Shown: positions 8,674 to 19,264, counted from the stretch's first letter. The stretch is 24,128 bases of DNA from Candidatus Pelagibacter sp. TMED153 (GCA_002169935.2 NHHC02000046.1:1-24128); one strand, 5' to 3'. Notes: generated from the sequence alone by a model not told the origin. A program made the numbers and translations.

Positions 8674-9416
8674 ATCATTTTCTTAAAAATACCGGCAATT
8701 CCTTTAATGGTGATATTCTGATCAACTATAGTTTTACTTTTAATATATCTTTTAAATAATTTAGCATATCCCCCAGTTAATATAATTTTAAATTTAAGAT
8801 TAGATTTTGAGGATATCCTCTTTATTATATTATTAATCAGACCTTCATAACCCCATAAAAAACCTGCATTCAGTGCTTCTTGGGTATTTTTACCATAACT
8901 CTTTTGTATTTTTTTTAAATTTAAAACAGGTAACAGGGCTGTAGATTTATTCAAATTTAATATAGATAAATTAATTCCTGGCGATATTACCCCACCTTCA
9001 TAGGTTCCATTTTTTACAATATCAAACGTAGTTGCCGTTCCAAAATCAATAATAATGCTATTATTATATTTTAATGATCCTATAGCATTTGATATTCTAT
9101 CAGATCCTAATTGATTATAATTTTTTACCTTAATTTTGATAATCTTTTTTATGTTTATTTCCTTAATTTCTAAAATACTAAATTTATTTTTTGATAAGTT
9201 ATTTTTAATAATTTTGTAAGCTTTTGGAACAACACTAGAAAATAAAACTTTTCTGTATAAATTTTTCTTTTTAAATTTATTTAAAAATTTTTCTTTATAG
9301 ATTTTTTGATAAATTTTCCTAGTTTCTAGATTGTAACTTTTTTTTATTTTAAAGTTATTATTTAAAATTGATATTTTAATTAAAGTATTTCCGATGTCTC
9401 CGACTAAATAATTCAT
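8670..9416 (-). CDS. coaX: Type III pantothenate kinase
   Basis: Phosphorylates pantothenate, the first step of coenzyme A synthesis from vitamin B5. It has 248 residues with the three hallmark blocks of the CoaX branch of the ASKHA superfamily: DIGNT (7-11) for phosphate binding, LGSDR (103-107), and DFGTATTFD (124-132). GGVISPG follows at 141-147 and ITIKGI near 236-241. CoaX proteins were earlier named Baf and are often paired or fused with biotin ligase. Here birA lies directly upstream with a 4-nt ATGA overlap, and the same kind of overlap joins coaX to rnj. The N-terminal half is unusually rich in Lys, Asn and Ile, consistent with AT-driven composition. Confidence 0.93.
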   Translation of the reverse strand: MNYLVGDIGNTLIKISILNNNFKIKKSYNLETRKIYQKIYKEKFLNKFKKKNLYRKVLFSSVVPKAYKIIKNNLSKNKFSILEIKEINIKKIIKIKVKNYNQLGSDRISNAIGSLKYNNSIIIDFGTATTFDIVKNGTYEGGVISPGINLSILNLNKSTALLPVLNLKKIQKSYGKNTQEALNAGFLWGYEGLINNIIKRISSKSNLKFKIILTGGYAKLFKRYIKSKTIVDQNITIKGIAGIFKKMI

Positions 9417-9976
9417 TTCAGTTTTTCTTTTAAATATGAAAATTGATACTTTTCTATACCGGAAATTAGTTTTTCATATTTTTTTTTAATATCAAATAAA
9501 ATTTTATTATTATCTATTTTTTTTTTAGTAAATTTTTGAAGTGAAGAAGTTTTAAAATTTTTAATTTTAGGTGAGTTATATGTATTTATTCCTACTCCAA
9601 TTATTAAAAAATGTTTTTCCTTGTATTGTATTGTCTCTTGCAAAATACCACATATTTTTTCTTTTTTTATCAGTAGGTCATTAGGCCATTTTATTGTTAT
9701 TTTTTTTAATACATATTTTGATAAAATATTTCTTATCAAATAAGCATTTAATAAAGCAAATTGTTTATAGTTAATTTTCGTATTATTAATTACAAAAAAA
9801 ATAGACAAAAATAAATTTCCTTTAAGCGATATCCATTTTTTTCCCATAGTCCCTCTGCCTTTAGTTTGATTTTCTGTTGTTATCAAGGTTGGTTTCAACA
9901 TGTTCTTTTTTATAAGTTTATATGCTTCGTCATTTGTGCTTTTAACACTTTTAAATTTAATTAATTTTATTTTCAT
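9413..9976 (-). CDS. birA: Biotin--[acetyl-CoA-carboxylase] ligase, short catalytic form
   Basis: Attaches biotin to carrier proteins such as the acetyl-CoA carboxylase BCCP subunit. It shows STNDEA (13-18), the biotinyl-AMP loop KGRGTMG (39-45), KWPND (96-100), the conserved lysine of the KICGIL block (107-112) and GVGIN (127-131). It has no N-terminal helix-turn-helix, so it should not act as a repressor as E. coli BirA does. It also stops at residue 187, about where the small C-terminal SH3-like domain would normally begin. That end looks genuine because coaX starts inside the stop region (ATGA). A 10-A run in the coding strand (9526-9517) lies in its 3' half. Its ATG shares a base with the nuoN stop. 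Confidence 0.9.
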   Translation of the reverse strand: MKIKLIKFKSVKSTNDEAYKLIKKNMLKPTLITTENQTKGRGTMGKKWISLKGNLFLSIFFVINNTKINYKQFALLNAYLIRNILSKYVLKKITIKWPNDLLIKKEKICGILQETIQYKEKHFLIIGVGINTYNSPKIKNFKTSSLQKFTKKKIDNNKILFDIKKKYEKLISGIEKYQFSYLKEKLK

Positions 9977-11391
9977 TAGGTAAGAAATAAAGAATTAACG
10001 ATATTATTTAATACAGAAGGATATAAAAAGAAAGTTATCAAAAAAATACAGCTCATTAAAACAGTAATTTGAGCTACTTTATTTTTGACTGAGTCAAAAA
10101 CTACAAAATTATCTTCAAAATAAATTGTTTTAATAACTTTTAGATAATAAAAAGCCGAAATAACAGTTGTCAATAAACCTATGATTGCTAAAGTATACAT
10201 TTTTTGCTCTAGAACAGATGTAAAAATATAAAATTTTGCAAAGAAGCCACCTAATGGAGGTATCCCTGCTAGTGAGAATAGTATAATTAAAAAAGAAAAT
10301 GCTAACATAGGATGCTTTTTTGAAATTCCAGATAAGTCAGAGATATTTTCTTTATATTCACCATCTTTTTTCATCATATATAAGCAAGAAAATGCACCTG
10401 TATTCATTACTACATAAATAGTAATATATATAATCGCACTTTTATATCCTGATATAGCGCCAGTTGCGACGCCAGCTAGAGCATAACCAATATGACCTAT
10501 AGAACTATAAGCTAAAAGTCTTTTTATATTTTTTTGTACAATTGCTGCAACAGCTCCCAATATCATTGAAGCAATAGAAATAAAAATTATTATGGTTTGC
10601 CATTCTAATAAAATATTTGCAAAGGGAATAAACATAAATTTAATTAATACTGCTAATCCTGCTACTTTTGGAACAACTGCAAAAAAACTAGTTATAGAGG
10701 TTGGGGCACCTTCATAGACGTCAGGAGTCCACATGTGAAACGGAACAGCAGAAATTTTAAACGCTAGTCCAACTAAAATAAATACCATTGCAAATATTGC
10801 ACCTTTGTTTTCTTTATTTAATTGTTCAGCTATTAACTCAAAATTTGTTGATCCAGTAAAGCCGTACAGTAGTGAACAGCCATATAATAATAATCCAGAG
10901 GATAACGCACTTAAAACAAAATATTTTATTCCTGACTCTGATGATCTTAAATTATCTCTATCAATTGACGCTAAAATATATAAAGCTAATGATTGAAGTT
11001 CTAATCCCAAGTAAAATAAAATCAAATCATTAGAACTGACCATAAAAAACATTCCTAAAATTGAAATAAGCATAATTATAGGGTACTCGAATTTATCTAT
11101 TTTTGAATCAACGATAAAAACTTTAGACGAATTCAGAACAAATAAGCTTGAAATAAGTATTAAAATCTTAAAAAATTTTGAAAAATTATCCTTAATGAAA
11201 CTATCTAAAAAAATTTTTTCTGTATTGTTGGAGCTATTGAAAATTATTACAATAGTTAATACAATAATTATCGATGATAAATTAAAAATTAGATTAAAAC
11301 TTTTTTTGGTAAAAACACCTACCATTAAAGTGACAAAAATTGACAACATCAAAAAAATTTCAGGTAGTAATATATTCAAATTATTAATCAT
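9976..11391 (-). CDS. nuoN: NADH-quinone oxidoreductase subunit N
   Basis: Antiporter-like proton-pumping subunit of complex I, next to NuoK in the membrane arm. It has 471 residues that are almost entirely membrane helices (about 14). The family's functional charges are visible: Glu131 in FYLGLELQS, Lys212 in LAFKISAVPF, and a further lysine at 242, with the signature WTPDVYEGAP at 221-230. It closes the nuo gene series but not the transcription run: its stop overlaps the birA start by one base (TAATG). Its own start sits inside the end of nuoM with an 8-nt overlap (ATGATTAA). Confidence 0.97.
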   Translation of the reverse strand: MINNLNILLPEIFLMLSIFVTLMVGVFTKKSFNLIFNLSSIIIVLTIVIIFNSSNNTEKIFLDSFIKDNFSKFFKILILISSLFVLNSSKVFIVDSKIDKFEYPIIMLISILGMFFMVSSNDLILFYLGLELQSLALYILASIDRDNLRSSESGIKYFVLSALSSGLLLYGCSLLYGFTGSTNFELIAEQLNKENKGAIFAMVFILVGLAFKISAVPFHMWTPDVYEGAPTSITSFFAVVPKVAGLAVLIKFMFIPFANILLEWQTIIIFISIASMILGAVAAIVQKNIKRLLAYSSIGHIGYALAGVATGAISGYKSAIIYITIYVVMNTGAFSCLYMMKKDGEYKENISDLSGISKKHPMLAFSFLIILFSLAGIPPLGGFFAKFYIFTSVLEQKMYTLAIIGLLTTVISAFYYLKVIKTIYFEDNFVVFDSVKNKVAQITVLMSCIFLITFFLYPSVLNNIVNSLFLT

Positions 11392-12880
11392 TTTCGACCA
11401 GGCTTATATTATTTATTGATTGTTCATAATTATTTATTAAATGATCTACCGAAACATTTAAAGTATCAATCAAAGACATGGGGTAAAATCCAAAAAATAT
11501 TACAAAGAAAGCTAAGGATGCTAACATCAAAATTTCCATTTTATTTAAATCTTTTAAATTTTTTATTTCTGTATTAATTGTTTTTCCAAATATAACTCTC
11601 TTAGTAAGCCAAAGCATATAGGCAGCGCCAAGAACAACTCCTAATGTAGCCAACATAGCAACAAAATAGCTTTTTTGAAAAGTTCCAGTTAAAATTAAAA
11701 ATTCTCCAAGAAAACCAGTTGTGCCAGGAAGTCCAAGAGCTGCTAAAGCAAAAACTAAAAACAAAAAAGAATATTTTGGTAAATAATTTACTAACCCACC
11801 ATAAGTACTTATTAATCTAGAGTGTAACCTATCGTAAACAACTCCAACACAAAGGAATAAAGCTGCTGAAATCAAACCATGACTTATCATTTGATAGATG
11901 CTTCCCTCTATACCCTGTTTGGTTAAGGTAAATATACCCAGTGTTACATACCCCATATGGGCAACAGATGAGTATGCTATCAATTTTTTCATATCATCTT
12001 GCATTAAAGCTACCAAAGAAGTGTAAATAATTGCTACAATACTTAAAAAATAAATTAACGGTATAAAAAATTCAGAAGCAATTGGAAACATTGGTATGGA
12101 AAATCTTAAAAAACCATATCCAGCCATTTTTAAAAGTATTGCTGCTAGTATTACTGAACCGGCGGTAGGAGCTTCAACATGCGCGTCTGGTAACCAAGTA
12201 TGAACTGGCCACATCGGTGTTTTTACAGCAAAAGAACTAAAAAATGCCAACCATAATAAATTTTGATATTCTTGAGGAATTTTTATTTCATATATTTGAG
12301 TAATATCTGTCGTTCCAGTCAACCAATAAATAACTATGATTGCAACTAACATTAAAACTGATCCTAATAAAGTAAAAAGAAAAAACTTAAACGCCGAATA
12401 AACTCTTTTAGGTCCACCCCAAACACCTATTATTAAAAACATTGGTATTAACCCTGCCTCAAAAAACAAATAAAAGATTACTAAGTCTAAAGAACAAAAG
12501 ACACCAATCATAAAAGTTTCTAAAACAAGAATTGCTATTAGAAATTCTCTCACTCTATCTCTAACGCTATTAATGCAAGAAACAATACATATCGGAGTTA
12601 TAAAAGTTGTAAGAACAATGAAAAGAACAGATATACCATCAACCCCTAATTTAAATTTTATAAAATCATTTATCCAAGACTTCTCCTCAACGAATTGAAA
12701 ATCTGGAGAACTTATATCTAGGGAGTGCCACAAAAATAAAGATAATAAAAAAGTCGCAATGCTACCAAATATTGATATGTAAATAGAACTATAGTTTTTT
12801 TTTTGTTCTTTAGATAAAAGAATAAATATAGAACTTATTAAAGGTAAAAAAATTAATGTAGATAATATTGGAAAGTTCAT
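11384..12880 (-). CDS. nuoM: NADH-quinone oxidoreductase subunit M
   Basis: Antiporter-like subunit in the middle of the proton-pumping arm. It has 498 residues with about 14 membrane helices. Key residues are Glu141 (FFEAGLIPMF), Lys220 (FAVKTPMWP) and Lys251, and the signature WLPDAHVEAPTAG spans 229-241. It starts 1 nt after the nuoL stop codon and overlaps nuoN by 8 nt. Positions 12804-12795 form a 10-A run in the coding strand near the N-terminal Lys-Glu-Gln-Lys-Lys region, a possible slippage site that an AT-rich genome has tolerated. Confidence 0.97.
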   Translation of the reverse strand: MNFPILSTLIFLPLISSIFILLSKEQKKNYSSIYISIFGSIATFLLSLFLWHSLDISSPDFQFVEEKSWINDFIKFKLGVDGISVLFIVLTTFITPICIVSCINSVRDRVREFLIAILVLETFMIGVFCSLDLVIFYLFFEAGLIPMFLIIGVWGGPKRVYSAFKFFLFTLLGSVLMLVAIIVIYWLTGTTDITQIYEIKIPQEYQNLLWLAFFSSFAVKTPMWPVHTWLPDAHVEAPTAGSVILAAILLKMAGYGFLRFSIPMFPIASEFFIPLIYFLSIVAIIYTSLVALMQDDMKKLIAYSSVAHMGYVTLGIFTLTKQGIEGSIYQMISHGLISAALFLCVGVVYDRLHSRLISTYGGLVNYLPKYSFLFLVFALAALGLPGTTGFLGEFLILTGTFQKSYFVAMLATLGVVLGAAYMLWLTKRVIFGKTINTEIKNLKDLNKMEILMLASLAFFVIFFGFYPMSLIDTLNVSVDHLINNYEQSINNISLVEND

Positions 12881-12881
12881 C

Positions 12882-14789
12882 TTAGTTTAAAATTAAATAA
12901 GTTAATAAAATTGATAAGCCAATTAACATCACAAAAGCATAATCATAAATAAAGCCAGATTGAAATTTTCCTACTTTATTTGAAACCATTTTAATTAATT
13001 TTGAAATCCCATCAGGACCAAATCTATCAATTGTACCTAAATCTATTTTTCTCCAAAAAAAAGAGCCAACTTTTTTGGTTGGCTTAACAAATATCATCTC
13101 ATACAGCTCATCTATATACCATTTGTTCAATAAAAAATTATATAAAGGCAAGTTGGTATTTTTAAAACTTTCTACAATTTTAGTATTCGATACAAAATAA
13201 TAAAATGATATTGGTATAGCAATAACTACTATAAATGGAGTTAATAATAAAAACCAAAGAGGAATAGAATCATGCTTAATCTCCTCTAGAAAAAAAATTG
13301 ATGATTGCCAAAATTCTTTGCTGTGATGACCAATTAAAGTTTCTTTAAAAATAAAACCACTAAATATAGATCCAATGGCTAAAAAAAATAATGGCAGCAA
13401 CATAATAATTGGTGACTCATGTGTTTCGTTTATTGGAATAGTTTTATTGTTATAAGTGCCATGAAAAGTTTTAAAGAAAAGTCTCCAAGAATATATTGAG
13501 GTTAAAAATGCTGTAGAAATACCAACAACAACTGCATAATTTCCGACTAATGAGTTTCTTAAATATGCAAATTCAATAATAGCATCTTTAGAGTAGAATC
13601 CTGATAAAAAAGGAAATCCAGTCAATGCTAATGTTCCGATTAACATAAAAAAATAAGTAAAAGGAAGTTTCTTTCTCACTCCTCCCATGTTTCTTATGTC
13701 TTGTTCATCCTTAAAAGCATGTATGACTGAACCAGAGCCTAAAAATAATAGAGCTTTAAAAAAAGCATGAGTAAAAAGGTGAAACATTGCAACATGATAA
13801 GCACCTACTCCCGCTGCAAAAAACATATAGCCTAATTGACTACAAGTTGAATATGCGACAATCTTTTTTATATCATTTTGAACTAGAGCCACTGAAGCCG
13901 CAAATATTGCTGTAATCATGCCTACTATGGTTACTAAATTTAAAATTGTTTGAGAATATTCAAATAAAGGTGAGCATCTTACAACAAGAAAAACTCCTGC
14001 TGTCACCATTGTAGCAGCATGAATTAACGCTGAAACTGGCGTAGGTCCTTCCATAGCATCAGGTAACCATGTATGTAATAAAAATTGAGCAGATTTTCCC
14101 ATAGCTCCTATAAATAAAAAAAAGCAAATTAAAGTTATTAAACTAAACTCAAACCCGAATATTAATAATTTTTTTTCTAATAACTGAGGGGCTAATTGAA
14201 AAACTTCGTTAAAATTTATTGATCCAAAATAAAAAAAGATCAGGAATATTCCTACAGCTAAACCAAAATCTCCAATTCGATTTACAATAAATGCTTTTAT
14301 AGCAGCATTATTTGCTCTTTCTTTTTTATACCAAAAACCTATCAATAAATAAGAACATAAGCCAACTCCTTCCCACCCAAAAAATAGTTGTAAAAAATTA
14401 TCTGAAACAACTAAAGCCAACATCGAAAACGTGAATAGAGATAGATAAGACATAAACCTGGGTTTATGTGGATCATGACTCATATATCCAATTGAATAAA
14501 TGTGAACCAAAGCAGAAACAAAAGTCACAACTACAAGCATCACTGAGCTTAACGGATCTATGTTAATAGACCAATTAGCTATAAAGTTTCCTGAGCTTAC
14601 CCACTCAAAAATTATATAATTGTCGTACTTACTATTTTGAATTCCTTGCCAAAAAACAATTATAGATAAAATAGCTGATAAACTTACAAATATACTAGTG
14701 GTAATTTCTGAAAAATATTTTATTAAAGATCTTCCTAAATATCCAATTATACAACCAACTAATGGAAGAAAGATGATAGCGTATTCCAT
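12882..14789 (-). CDS. nuoL: NADH-quinone oxidoreductase subunit L
   Basis: Distal antiporter-like pump of complex I. At 635 residues it is longer than NuoM and NuoN because it carries the long amphipathic lateral helix and extra C-terminal membrane helices that brace the membrane arm. Glu140 (FFGWEGVG) and Lys232 (GAMGKSAQF) are the expected channel charges. The family signature WLPDAMEGPTPVSALIHA covers 241-258. The start codon immediately follows the nuoK stop (TAAATG), so the two are directly abutted. Confidence 0.97.
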   Translation of the reverse strand: MEYAIIFLPLVGCIIGYLGRSLIKYFSEITTSIFVSLSAILSIIVFWQGIQNSKYDNYIIFEWVSSGNFIANWSINIDPLSSVMLVVVTFVSALVHIYSIGYMSHDPHKPRFMSYLSLFTFSMLALVVSDNFLQLFFGWEGVGLCSYLLIGFWYKKERANNAAIKAFIVNRIGDFGLAVGIFLIFFYFGSINFNEVFQLAPQLLEKKLLIFGFEFSLITLICFFLFIGAMGKSAQFLLHTWLPDAMEGPTPVSALIHAATMVTAGVFLVVRCSPLFEYSQTILNLVTIVGMITAIFAASVALVQNDIKKIVAYSTCSQLGYMFFAAGVGAYHVAMFHLFTHAFFKALLFLGSGSVIHAFKDEQDIRNMGGVRKKLPFTYFFMLIGTLALTGFPFLSGFYSKDAIIEFAYLRNSLVGNYAVVVGISTAFLTSIYSWRLFFKTFHGTYNNKTIPINETHESPIIMLLPLFFLAIGSIFSGFIFKETLIGHHSKEFWQSSIFFLEEIKHDSIPLWFLLLTPFIVVIAIPISFYYFVSNTKIVESFKNTNLPLYNFLLNKWYIDELYEMIFVKPTKKVGSFFWRKIDLGTIDRFGPDGISKLIKMVSNKVGKFQSGFIYDYAFVMLIGLSILLTYLILN

Positions 14790-15101
14790 TTAACCTTTCA
14801 TTCCATGTATATCTTCTACTCTAATTGAGCCTTTATTTCTGTAGTATATAACTATTATAGCAAGACCAATTGCTGCTTCTGCGGCTGCAACAGTTAAAAT
14901 AAGCATAGTAAAAATTTGACCAAGAATATCTCCAGAAAAAATTGAAAATGATATTAAATTTATATTTACGGCAAGAAGAATTAATTCTATGGACATTAAT
15001 ATAACTATTACGTTTTTTCGATTTAAAAAAATTCCAATTACTCCTAAAAAGAAAATAATTGCTCCCAACGATAAGTAGTGACCTAACCCTATTTCAATCA
15101 T
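14790..15101 (-). CDS. nuoK: NADH-quinone oxidoreductase subunit K
   Basis: Small three-helix membrane subunit of complex I that forms part of the fourth proton path. The two conserved membrane glutamates appear at Glu39 ([10 protein letters not shown]) and Glu75 ([10 protein letters not shown]), matching E. coli NuoK Glu36 and Glu72. The 103 residues are the standard length. It overlaps the end of nuoJ by 8 nt (ATGATTGA) and abuts nuoL. The C-terminal [16 protein letters not shown] tail is cytoplasmic and basic to polar. Confidence 0.97.
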   Translation of the reverse strand: MIEIGLGHYLSLGAIIFFLGVIGIFLNRKNVIVILMSIELILLAVNINLISFSIFSGDILGQIFTMLILTVAAAEAAIGLAIIVIYYRNKGSIRVEDIHGMKG

Positions 15102-15720
15102 CTATTTTTACTCCTTCATTAGACTTTACTTCTTTAAGTTCTACAGAAGATAGCGGATCTCTTGATATCTGTTTAAAATAACTTTGTTTTTTTACACCTG
15201 TCCTTTTTCGAAAGGTGAGTAATATTGCTCCAATCATTGATAATAGAAGAATGATTCCAGCTAATTGAAAATATAAAATGTAGTCAGTGTACATAACTAA
15301 ACCTAATTGATGAGTGTTCGAGATATCAGATATGACAAGTGTTTTGCTAGACATCAAACCATCTTTCTGTTTCCACCCCCCGACAACGACTAGTAATTCT
15401 AAAAAAATTAAAACACTTACAATTAGTCCTGTGGGGATATGGGTAGATTTTTTCCCAATGAACCAAGATTGTTTTTGTTCAGCAACATTTAGCATCATTA
15501 CAACAAACAAAAATAATACTGCTACAGCTCCAACATAAACAATAAGAATAATCATTCCTAAAAATTCAGCACCTACCATAATAAATAAACAACCGACTGA
15601 AATAAAATCTAGTATTAAGAAAAAAACTGAATTTACAGTGTTTCTAGAAGTAATAACCATCAAAGAAGAAAATATTGCTATTATTGAAAAAAAATAAAAA
15701 AAAATAGTGTGTGCTATCAT
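15094..15720 (-). CDS. nuoJ: NADH-quinone oxidoreductase subunit J
   Basis: Membrane subunit of complex I lying between NuoH and NuoK. It has five predicted helices in the first about 170 residues, including the conserved block [20 protein letters not shown] at 50-69 that contains the pi-bulge helix thought to relay conformational change. The soluble tail (about 170-208) is rich in Lys, Glu and Ser. The 208 residues are typical for alphaproteobacteria. Its start directly follows the nuoI stop (TAAATG), and it ends in an 8-nt overlap with nuoK. Confidence 0.95.
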   Translation of the reverse strand: MIAHTIFFYFFSIIAIFSSLMVITSRNTVNSVFFLILDFISVGCLFIMVGAEFLGMIILIVYVGAVAVLFLFVVMMLNVAEQKQSWFIGKKSTHIPTGLIVSVLIFLELLVVVGGWKQKDGLMSSKTLVISDISNTHQLGLVMYTDYILYFQLAGIILLLSMIGAILLTFRKRTGVKKQSYFKQISRDPLSSVELKEVKSNEGVKIDD

Positions 15721-16206
15721 TTATTTATAAGGTTTATCTAACTTAATATTTTTTGCTAAAACTGACTCCCACCTGTCTCCATTATCTAACAGTTTTTCTT
15801 TGTTATAATAAAGTTCTTCTCTAGTTTCAGTTGCAAACTCAAAATTAGGACCTTGGACTATTGCATCAACCGGGCAAGATTCTTGGCACAAACCACAGTA
15901 TATACATTTTAACATATCTATATCGTATCTAGTTGTCTTTCTGCTTCCGTCAGATCTTTCGGTTGACTCTATTGTAATTGCTTGAGCAGGACAAACTGCC
16001 TCACATAACTTACAGGCAATACATCTCTCTTCTCCATTAGGATATCTTCTTAAGGCATGTTCTCCTCGCATTCGAGGACTTATTGAACCTTTTTCAAAAG
16101 GATAATTAATTGTTTTAGATTTTTTAAATATTTCTCTAACAGCCATTAAAAGACCTTTAATAAATTCTATTAAAAAAATTGTTTTAAAAATTCTGCTTAA
16201 GTTCAT
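15721..16206 (-). CDS. nuoI: NADH-quinone oxidoreductase subunit I (two [4Fe-4S] clusters)
   Basis: Peripheral-arm ferredoxin-like subunit carrying clusters N6a and N6b, passing electrons from NuoG toward NuoB. Two CxxCxxCxxxCP motifs are intact: Cys62, 65, 68, 72 ([12 protein letters not shown]) and Cys101, 104, 107, 111 ([12 protein letters not shown]). The amphipathic N-terminal segment (about 1-25) anchors it to the membrane arm. The 161 residues match alphaproteobacterial and mitochondrial TYKY-type proteins. It shares a base with the nuoH stop (TAATG). Confidence 0.98.
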   Translation of the reverse strand: MNLSRIFKTIFLIEFIKGLLMAVREIFKKSKTINYPFEKGSISPRMRGEHALRRYPNGEERCIACKLCEAVCPAQAITIESTERSDGSRKTTRYDIDMLKCIYCGLCQESCPVDAIVQGPNFEFATETREELYYNKEKLLDNGDRWESVLAKNIKLDKPYK

Positions 16207-17213
16207 TAAAAATTTCCATTAGGTAATTTGTCAAAGTAAAATAAAAAACTTGCTGTCAAAACTAAATATATTAATGAAAAAGGTAAAAATATTTTCCATC
16301 CTAACCTCATAAGTTGATCATATCTGTATCTGGGAACAATAGCTTTAATAAGAGCGAATAAAATGAATAAAAATAAAATTTTTAAAATCATCCAGATAGG
16401 TGCTGGGACTAAATTAATTGGATAAACATCAAATATTGGAAGCCATCCGCCTAAAAATAAAATTGCTCCCATTGCGCACATTAGTAAAATATTTGCATAC
16501 TCACCTAGCCAGAACATTGCATACATCATTCCAGAATATTCGGTTTGATAGCCTGCTACTAATTCTGCCTCTGCCTCAGGTAAGTCAAATGGAGGTCTAT
16601 TTGTCTCTGCTAGAGCAGAAATGAAAAAAATTACAAACATTGGAAATAGAGGAATTACGTACCATAAATCCTTCTGAGCTAAGACAATATCTTTTAAGTT
16701 TAATGACCCAACACAAAGAAGAACATTAATTATTATAATTCCAATAGATACCTCATACGAAACCATTTGAGCTGCGGACCTTATGGCACCTAAAAATGGA
16801 TATTTTGAGTTGGAAGCCCACCCGCCCATAATTATTCCATACACTCCAAGAGATGAAACAGCAAACAAATATAAAATACCAACATTAATATCTGACAAAA
16901 CTATTTCTTCACTCATCGGAATTACTGCCCAAGCTATTAGAGCTAATGTCATTGTTACTATAGGAGCCAATATAAAAACTGTTTTATTTGCACTTGCAGG
17001 TACTATGATTTCTTTAAATATATATTTTAATGCATCTGCTATTGTTTGAAGTAAACCAAACGGGCCGACAACATTTGGACCTTTTCTTTTTTGGACCAAG
17101 CCCCAAACTCTTCTATCTAACCAAACTATCATAGCTACAGAAACTAAAATAGGTATAAGTAAAAATAATATTTTATAAACTTCTTGACCTAAAATTTGAA
17201 TATATTCGAACAT
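16206..17213 (-). CDS. nuoH: NADH-quinone oxidoreductase subunit H
   Basis: Membrane subunit at the joint of the two arms, forming most of the ubiquinone tunnel. It has 335 residues with about eight helices. Conserved landmarks are the loop [20 protein letters not shown] (34-53) and the charged quinone-site loop [15 protein letters not shown] (203-217) followed by YQTEYSG (222-228). Its start overlaps the nuoG stop by one base (TGATG), and its stop overlaps nuoI. Confidence 0.98.
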   Translation of the reverse strand: MFEYIQILGQEVYKILFLLIPILVSVAMIVWLDRRVWGLVQKRKGPNVVGPFGLLQTIADALKYIFKEIIVPASANKTVFILAPIVTMTLALIAWAVIPMSEEIVLSDINVGILYLFAVSSLGVYGIIMGGWASNSKYPFLGAIRSAAQMVSYEVSIGIIIINVLLCVGSLNLKDIVLAQKDLWYVIPLFPMFVIFFISALAETNRPPFDLPEAEAELVAGYQTEYSGMMYAMFWLGEYANILLMCAMGAILFLGGWLPIFDVYPINLVPAPIWMILKILFLFILFALIKAIVPRYRYDQLMRLGWKIFLPFSLIYLVLTASFLFYFDKLPNGNF

Positions 17214-19264
17214 CAGTTATTGGTTCCAGTTTTCTTTAACTCTTGTCTTACTTTACGACATTCGCTCATTGTTTTTGAAGAACGTGAAATAGAATTTGAA
17301 AAATAATAGTCTAAATCTTTAATTAAAACTTCTTCACTAATAAATTCAGAATTATTATTTTTATTTTTATTAAGCTTAAATTTAGGAAGTTCATTTATTT
17401 TTGAAAAATTTTTCACTAAGCTTAATGACTCATCTCTCAAAGTATCAAATTTTAAAATATCATTTTTACTTCCCAATCTTTCAAAAATGAGATTAAAAAT
17501 TTTCCAATCTTCCTTCGCTTCACCTATTGGATATGAGGCTTTTTTAGACTCTTGGACTCTTCCTTCTAAGTTTTCATATAAGCCATTTTGTTCTGTATAA
17601 GCAGCACTAGGTAAAATTACATCTGCAATTTCAGCACCTCTATCTCCATGACTACCTTGATATACTACAAATTCGTTATTCTTTTTAATTTCTAAATTAT
17701 CTGAACCTAATAAGTACAAAAATTTAAATTTTCCTGAATTTAAATTTTCAAAAAAAGTAAAATCTGCTTTTTTATTTGAAATAATATCTAAATCTATAAG
17801 ACCAACAGTTGAAGCATTTTGAACTAATACATTTAAAGCATTCCAATCATTTCTTATTAAATTATTCTTTATTAAGAAATTTTTCAATTCCTCAAAAATA
17901 TATTTACCACTTTTAAGTTCTAAGGCTGACTCTCCAATTATAAATAGTGGTTTTTTTGATAACAAAAATTTTTTGTAAAATTCTCCTTCTTTGTTAATAA
18001 TCTTTTTAATTTCATCAGTTTTGTTTCCAATTATTTTATAGTTATAAGTGAGATCACCAGGGTTTCCCAAAGAGTAAATTGGTACATTTTTTTTAACATA
18101 TAATTTTCTTATTCTAGCGTTTAGAATAGCGGCTTCGTGTCTTGGGTTAGACCCTACTAAAAGTATTAAATCTGAGTCTTCAATACCTTTTATGGAAGAA
18201 TTAAAGATATAGTTCATTTTTTCTTCGGGATTTATATAAAATTTTTTTTCTCTGAATTCTAAATTATCACTATTCAAAAATTTAAATAATTTTTTAAAGG
18301 CTAGTGCATTTTCTAAATTAATCATGTCGCCTATATGGCCAGCTATTTCGTCTGGCTTCGTTTCCTTAATCTTGTTTAATATGACTTTTATAGCTTCAGT
18401 CCAACTGGCTTTTTGAAATTTATTGTCTTTTTTTAAATAAGGAACATCTAGTCTTTGTTTTAAAAGACCATCACAAGAGTATCTTGTCTTATCTGAAATC
18501 CATTCCTCATTTATTTCATTATTAAGTCTTGGTAAGATTCTTTTAACTTCCCAATTATATGTATCTACTCGAATATTTGAACCAACTCCGTCCATTACAT
18601 CTATGCTTTCTGTTTTTTTTAATTCCCATGGTCTTGCTTCAAATGCATAAGGTTTTGAAGTTAAAGCTCCTACAGGGCAAAGATCGATTACATTCGCTGA
18701 AAGTTCTGACTGCATCGATTTTTCTAAATAAGTAGTAATTTCCATATTCTCTCCTCTTCCAACAGCCCCGATTTCAGGAACTCCAGCAACTTCTGTCGCA
18801 AATCTCACGCATCTTGTGCAATGAATACATCTTGTCATTTGGGTTTTAATCAGAGGTCCCATATATTTTTCTTTTACTTGTCTTTTGTTTTCAACAAACC
18901 TGGATTTATCTACTCCATAATATAAAGACTGGTCTTGTAAATCACACTCGCCTCCCTGGTCACAAACCGGACAATCTAATGGATGGTTAGCTAAAAGAAA
19001 CTCCATTACTCCTTTCCTAGCTTTTTCAACAAAAGTTGTATTAGTTTTTATGTTCATTCCCTCTGTCGCTGGCATTGCACAAGAGGCTATAGGTTTTGCA
19101 GATTTTTCCATCTCAACAAGACACATTCTGCAATTTCCTGCAATTGAAAGTTTTTCATGGTAACAAAACCTTGGTATTTCTACGTCAGCTAACTCGCAAG
19201 CTTGTAAAACCGTCATCCCTTTTTCGAACTCTATTTCTTTTCCATTAATTATAATTTTAGGCAT
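17213..19264 (-). CDS. nuoG: NADH-quinone oxidoreductase subunit G
   Basis: Iron-sulfur subunit of the NADH dehydrogenase module. The N-terminal [2Fe-2S] site N1b uses Cys34, 45, 48 and 62. The His-Cys3 [4Fe-4S] site N5 uses His94, Cys98, 101 and 107. N4 uses Cys146, 149, 152 and 196. The rest is a molybdopterin-oxidoreductase-like fold that is probably cofactor-free. The 683 residues match the alphaproteobacterial and mitochondrial form, shorter than E. coli NuoG (about 908). I find no cysteine set for the extra N7 cluster after residue 220. Its start ATG lies in the nuoF end with an 8-nt overlap (ATGCCTAA). Confidence 0.97.
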   Translation of the reverse strand: MPKIIINGKEIEFEKGMTVLQACELADVEIPRFCYHEKLSIAGNCRMCLVEMEKSAKPIASCAMPATEGMNIKTNTTFVEKARKGVMEFLLANHPLDCPVCDQGGECDLQDQSLYYGVDKSRFVENKRQVKEKYMGPLIKTQMTRCIHCTRCVRFATEVAGVPEIGAVGRGENMEITTYLEKSMQSELSANVIDLCPVGALTSKPYAFEARPWELKKTESIDVMDGVGSNIRVDTYNWEVKRILPRLNNEINEEWISDKTRYSCDGLLKQRLDVPYLKKDNKFQKASWTEAIKVILNKIKETKPDEIAGHIGDMINLENALAFKKLFKFLNSDNLEFREKKFYINPEEKMNYIFNSSIKGIEDSDLILLVGSNPRHEAAILNARIRKLYVKKNVPIYSLGNPGDLTYNYKIIGNKTDEIKKIINKEGEFYKKFLLSKKPLFIIGESALELKSGKYIFEELKNFLIKNNLIRNDWNALNVLVQNASTVGLIDLDIISNKKADFTFFENLNSGKFKFLYLLGSDNLEIKKNNEFVVYQGSHGDRGAEIADVILPSAAYTEQNGLYENLEGRVQESKKASYPIGEAKEDWKIFNLIFERLGSKNDILKFDTLRDESLSLVKNFSKINELPKFKLNKNKNNNSEFISEEVLIKDLDYYFSNSISRSSKTMSECRKVRQELKKTGTNN

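Noticed and set aside
9413..9430. Frameshift at the end of birA explaining the missing C-terminal domain
   Set aside because: The coaX ATG overlaps the birA stop, and coaX has its hallmark DIGNT motif from residue 7, so there is no leftover coding space for a lost domain.
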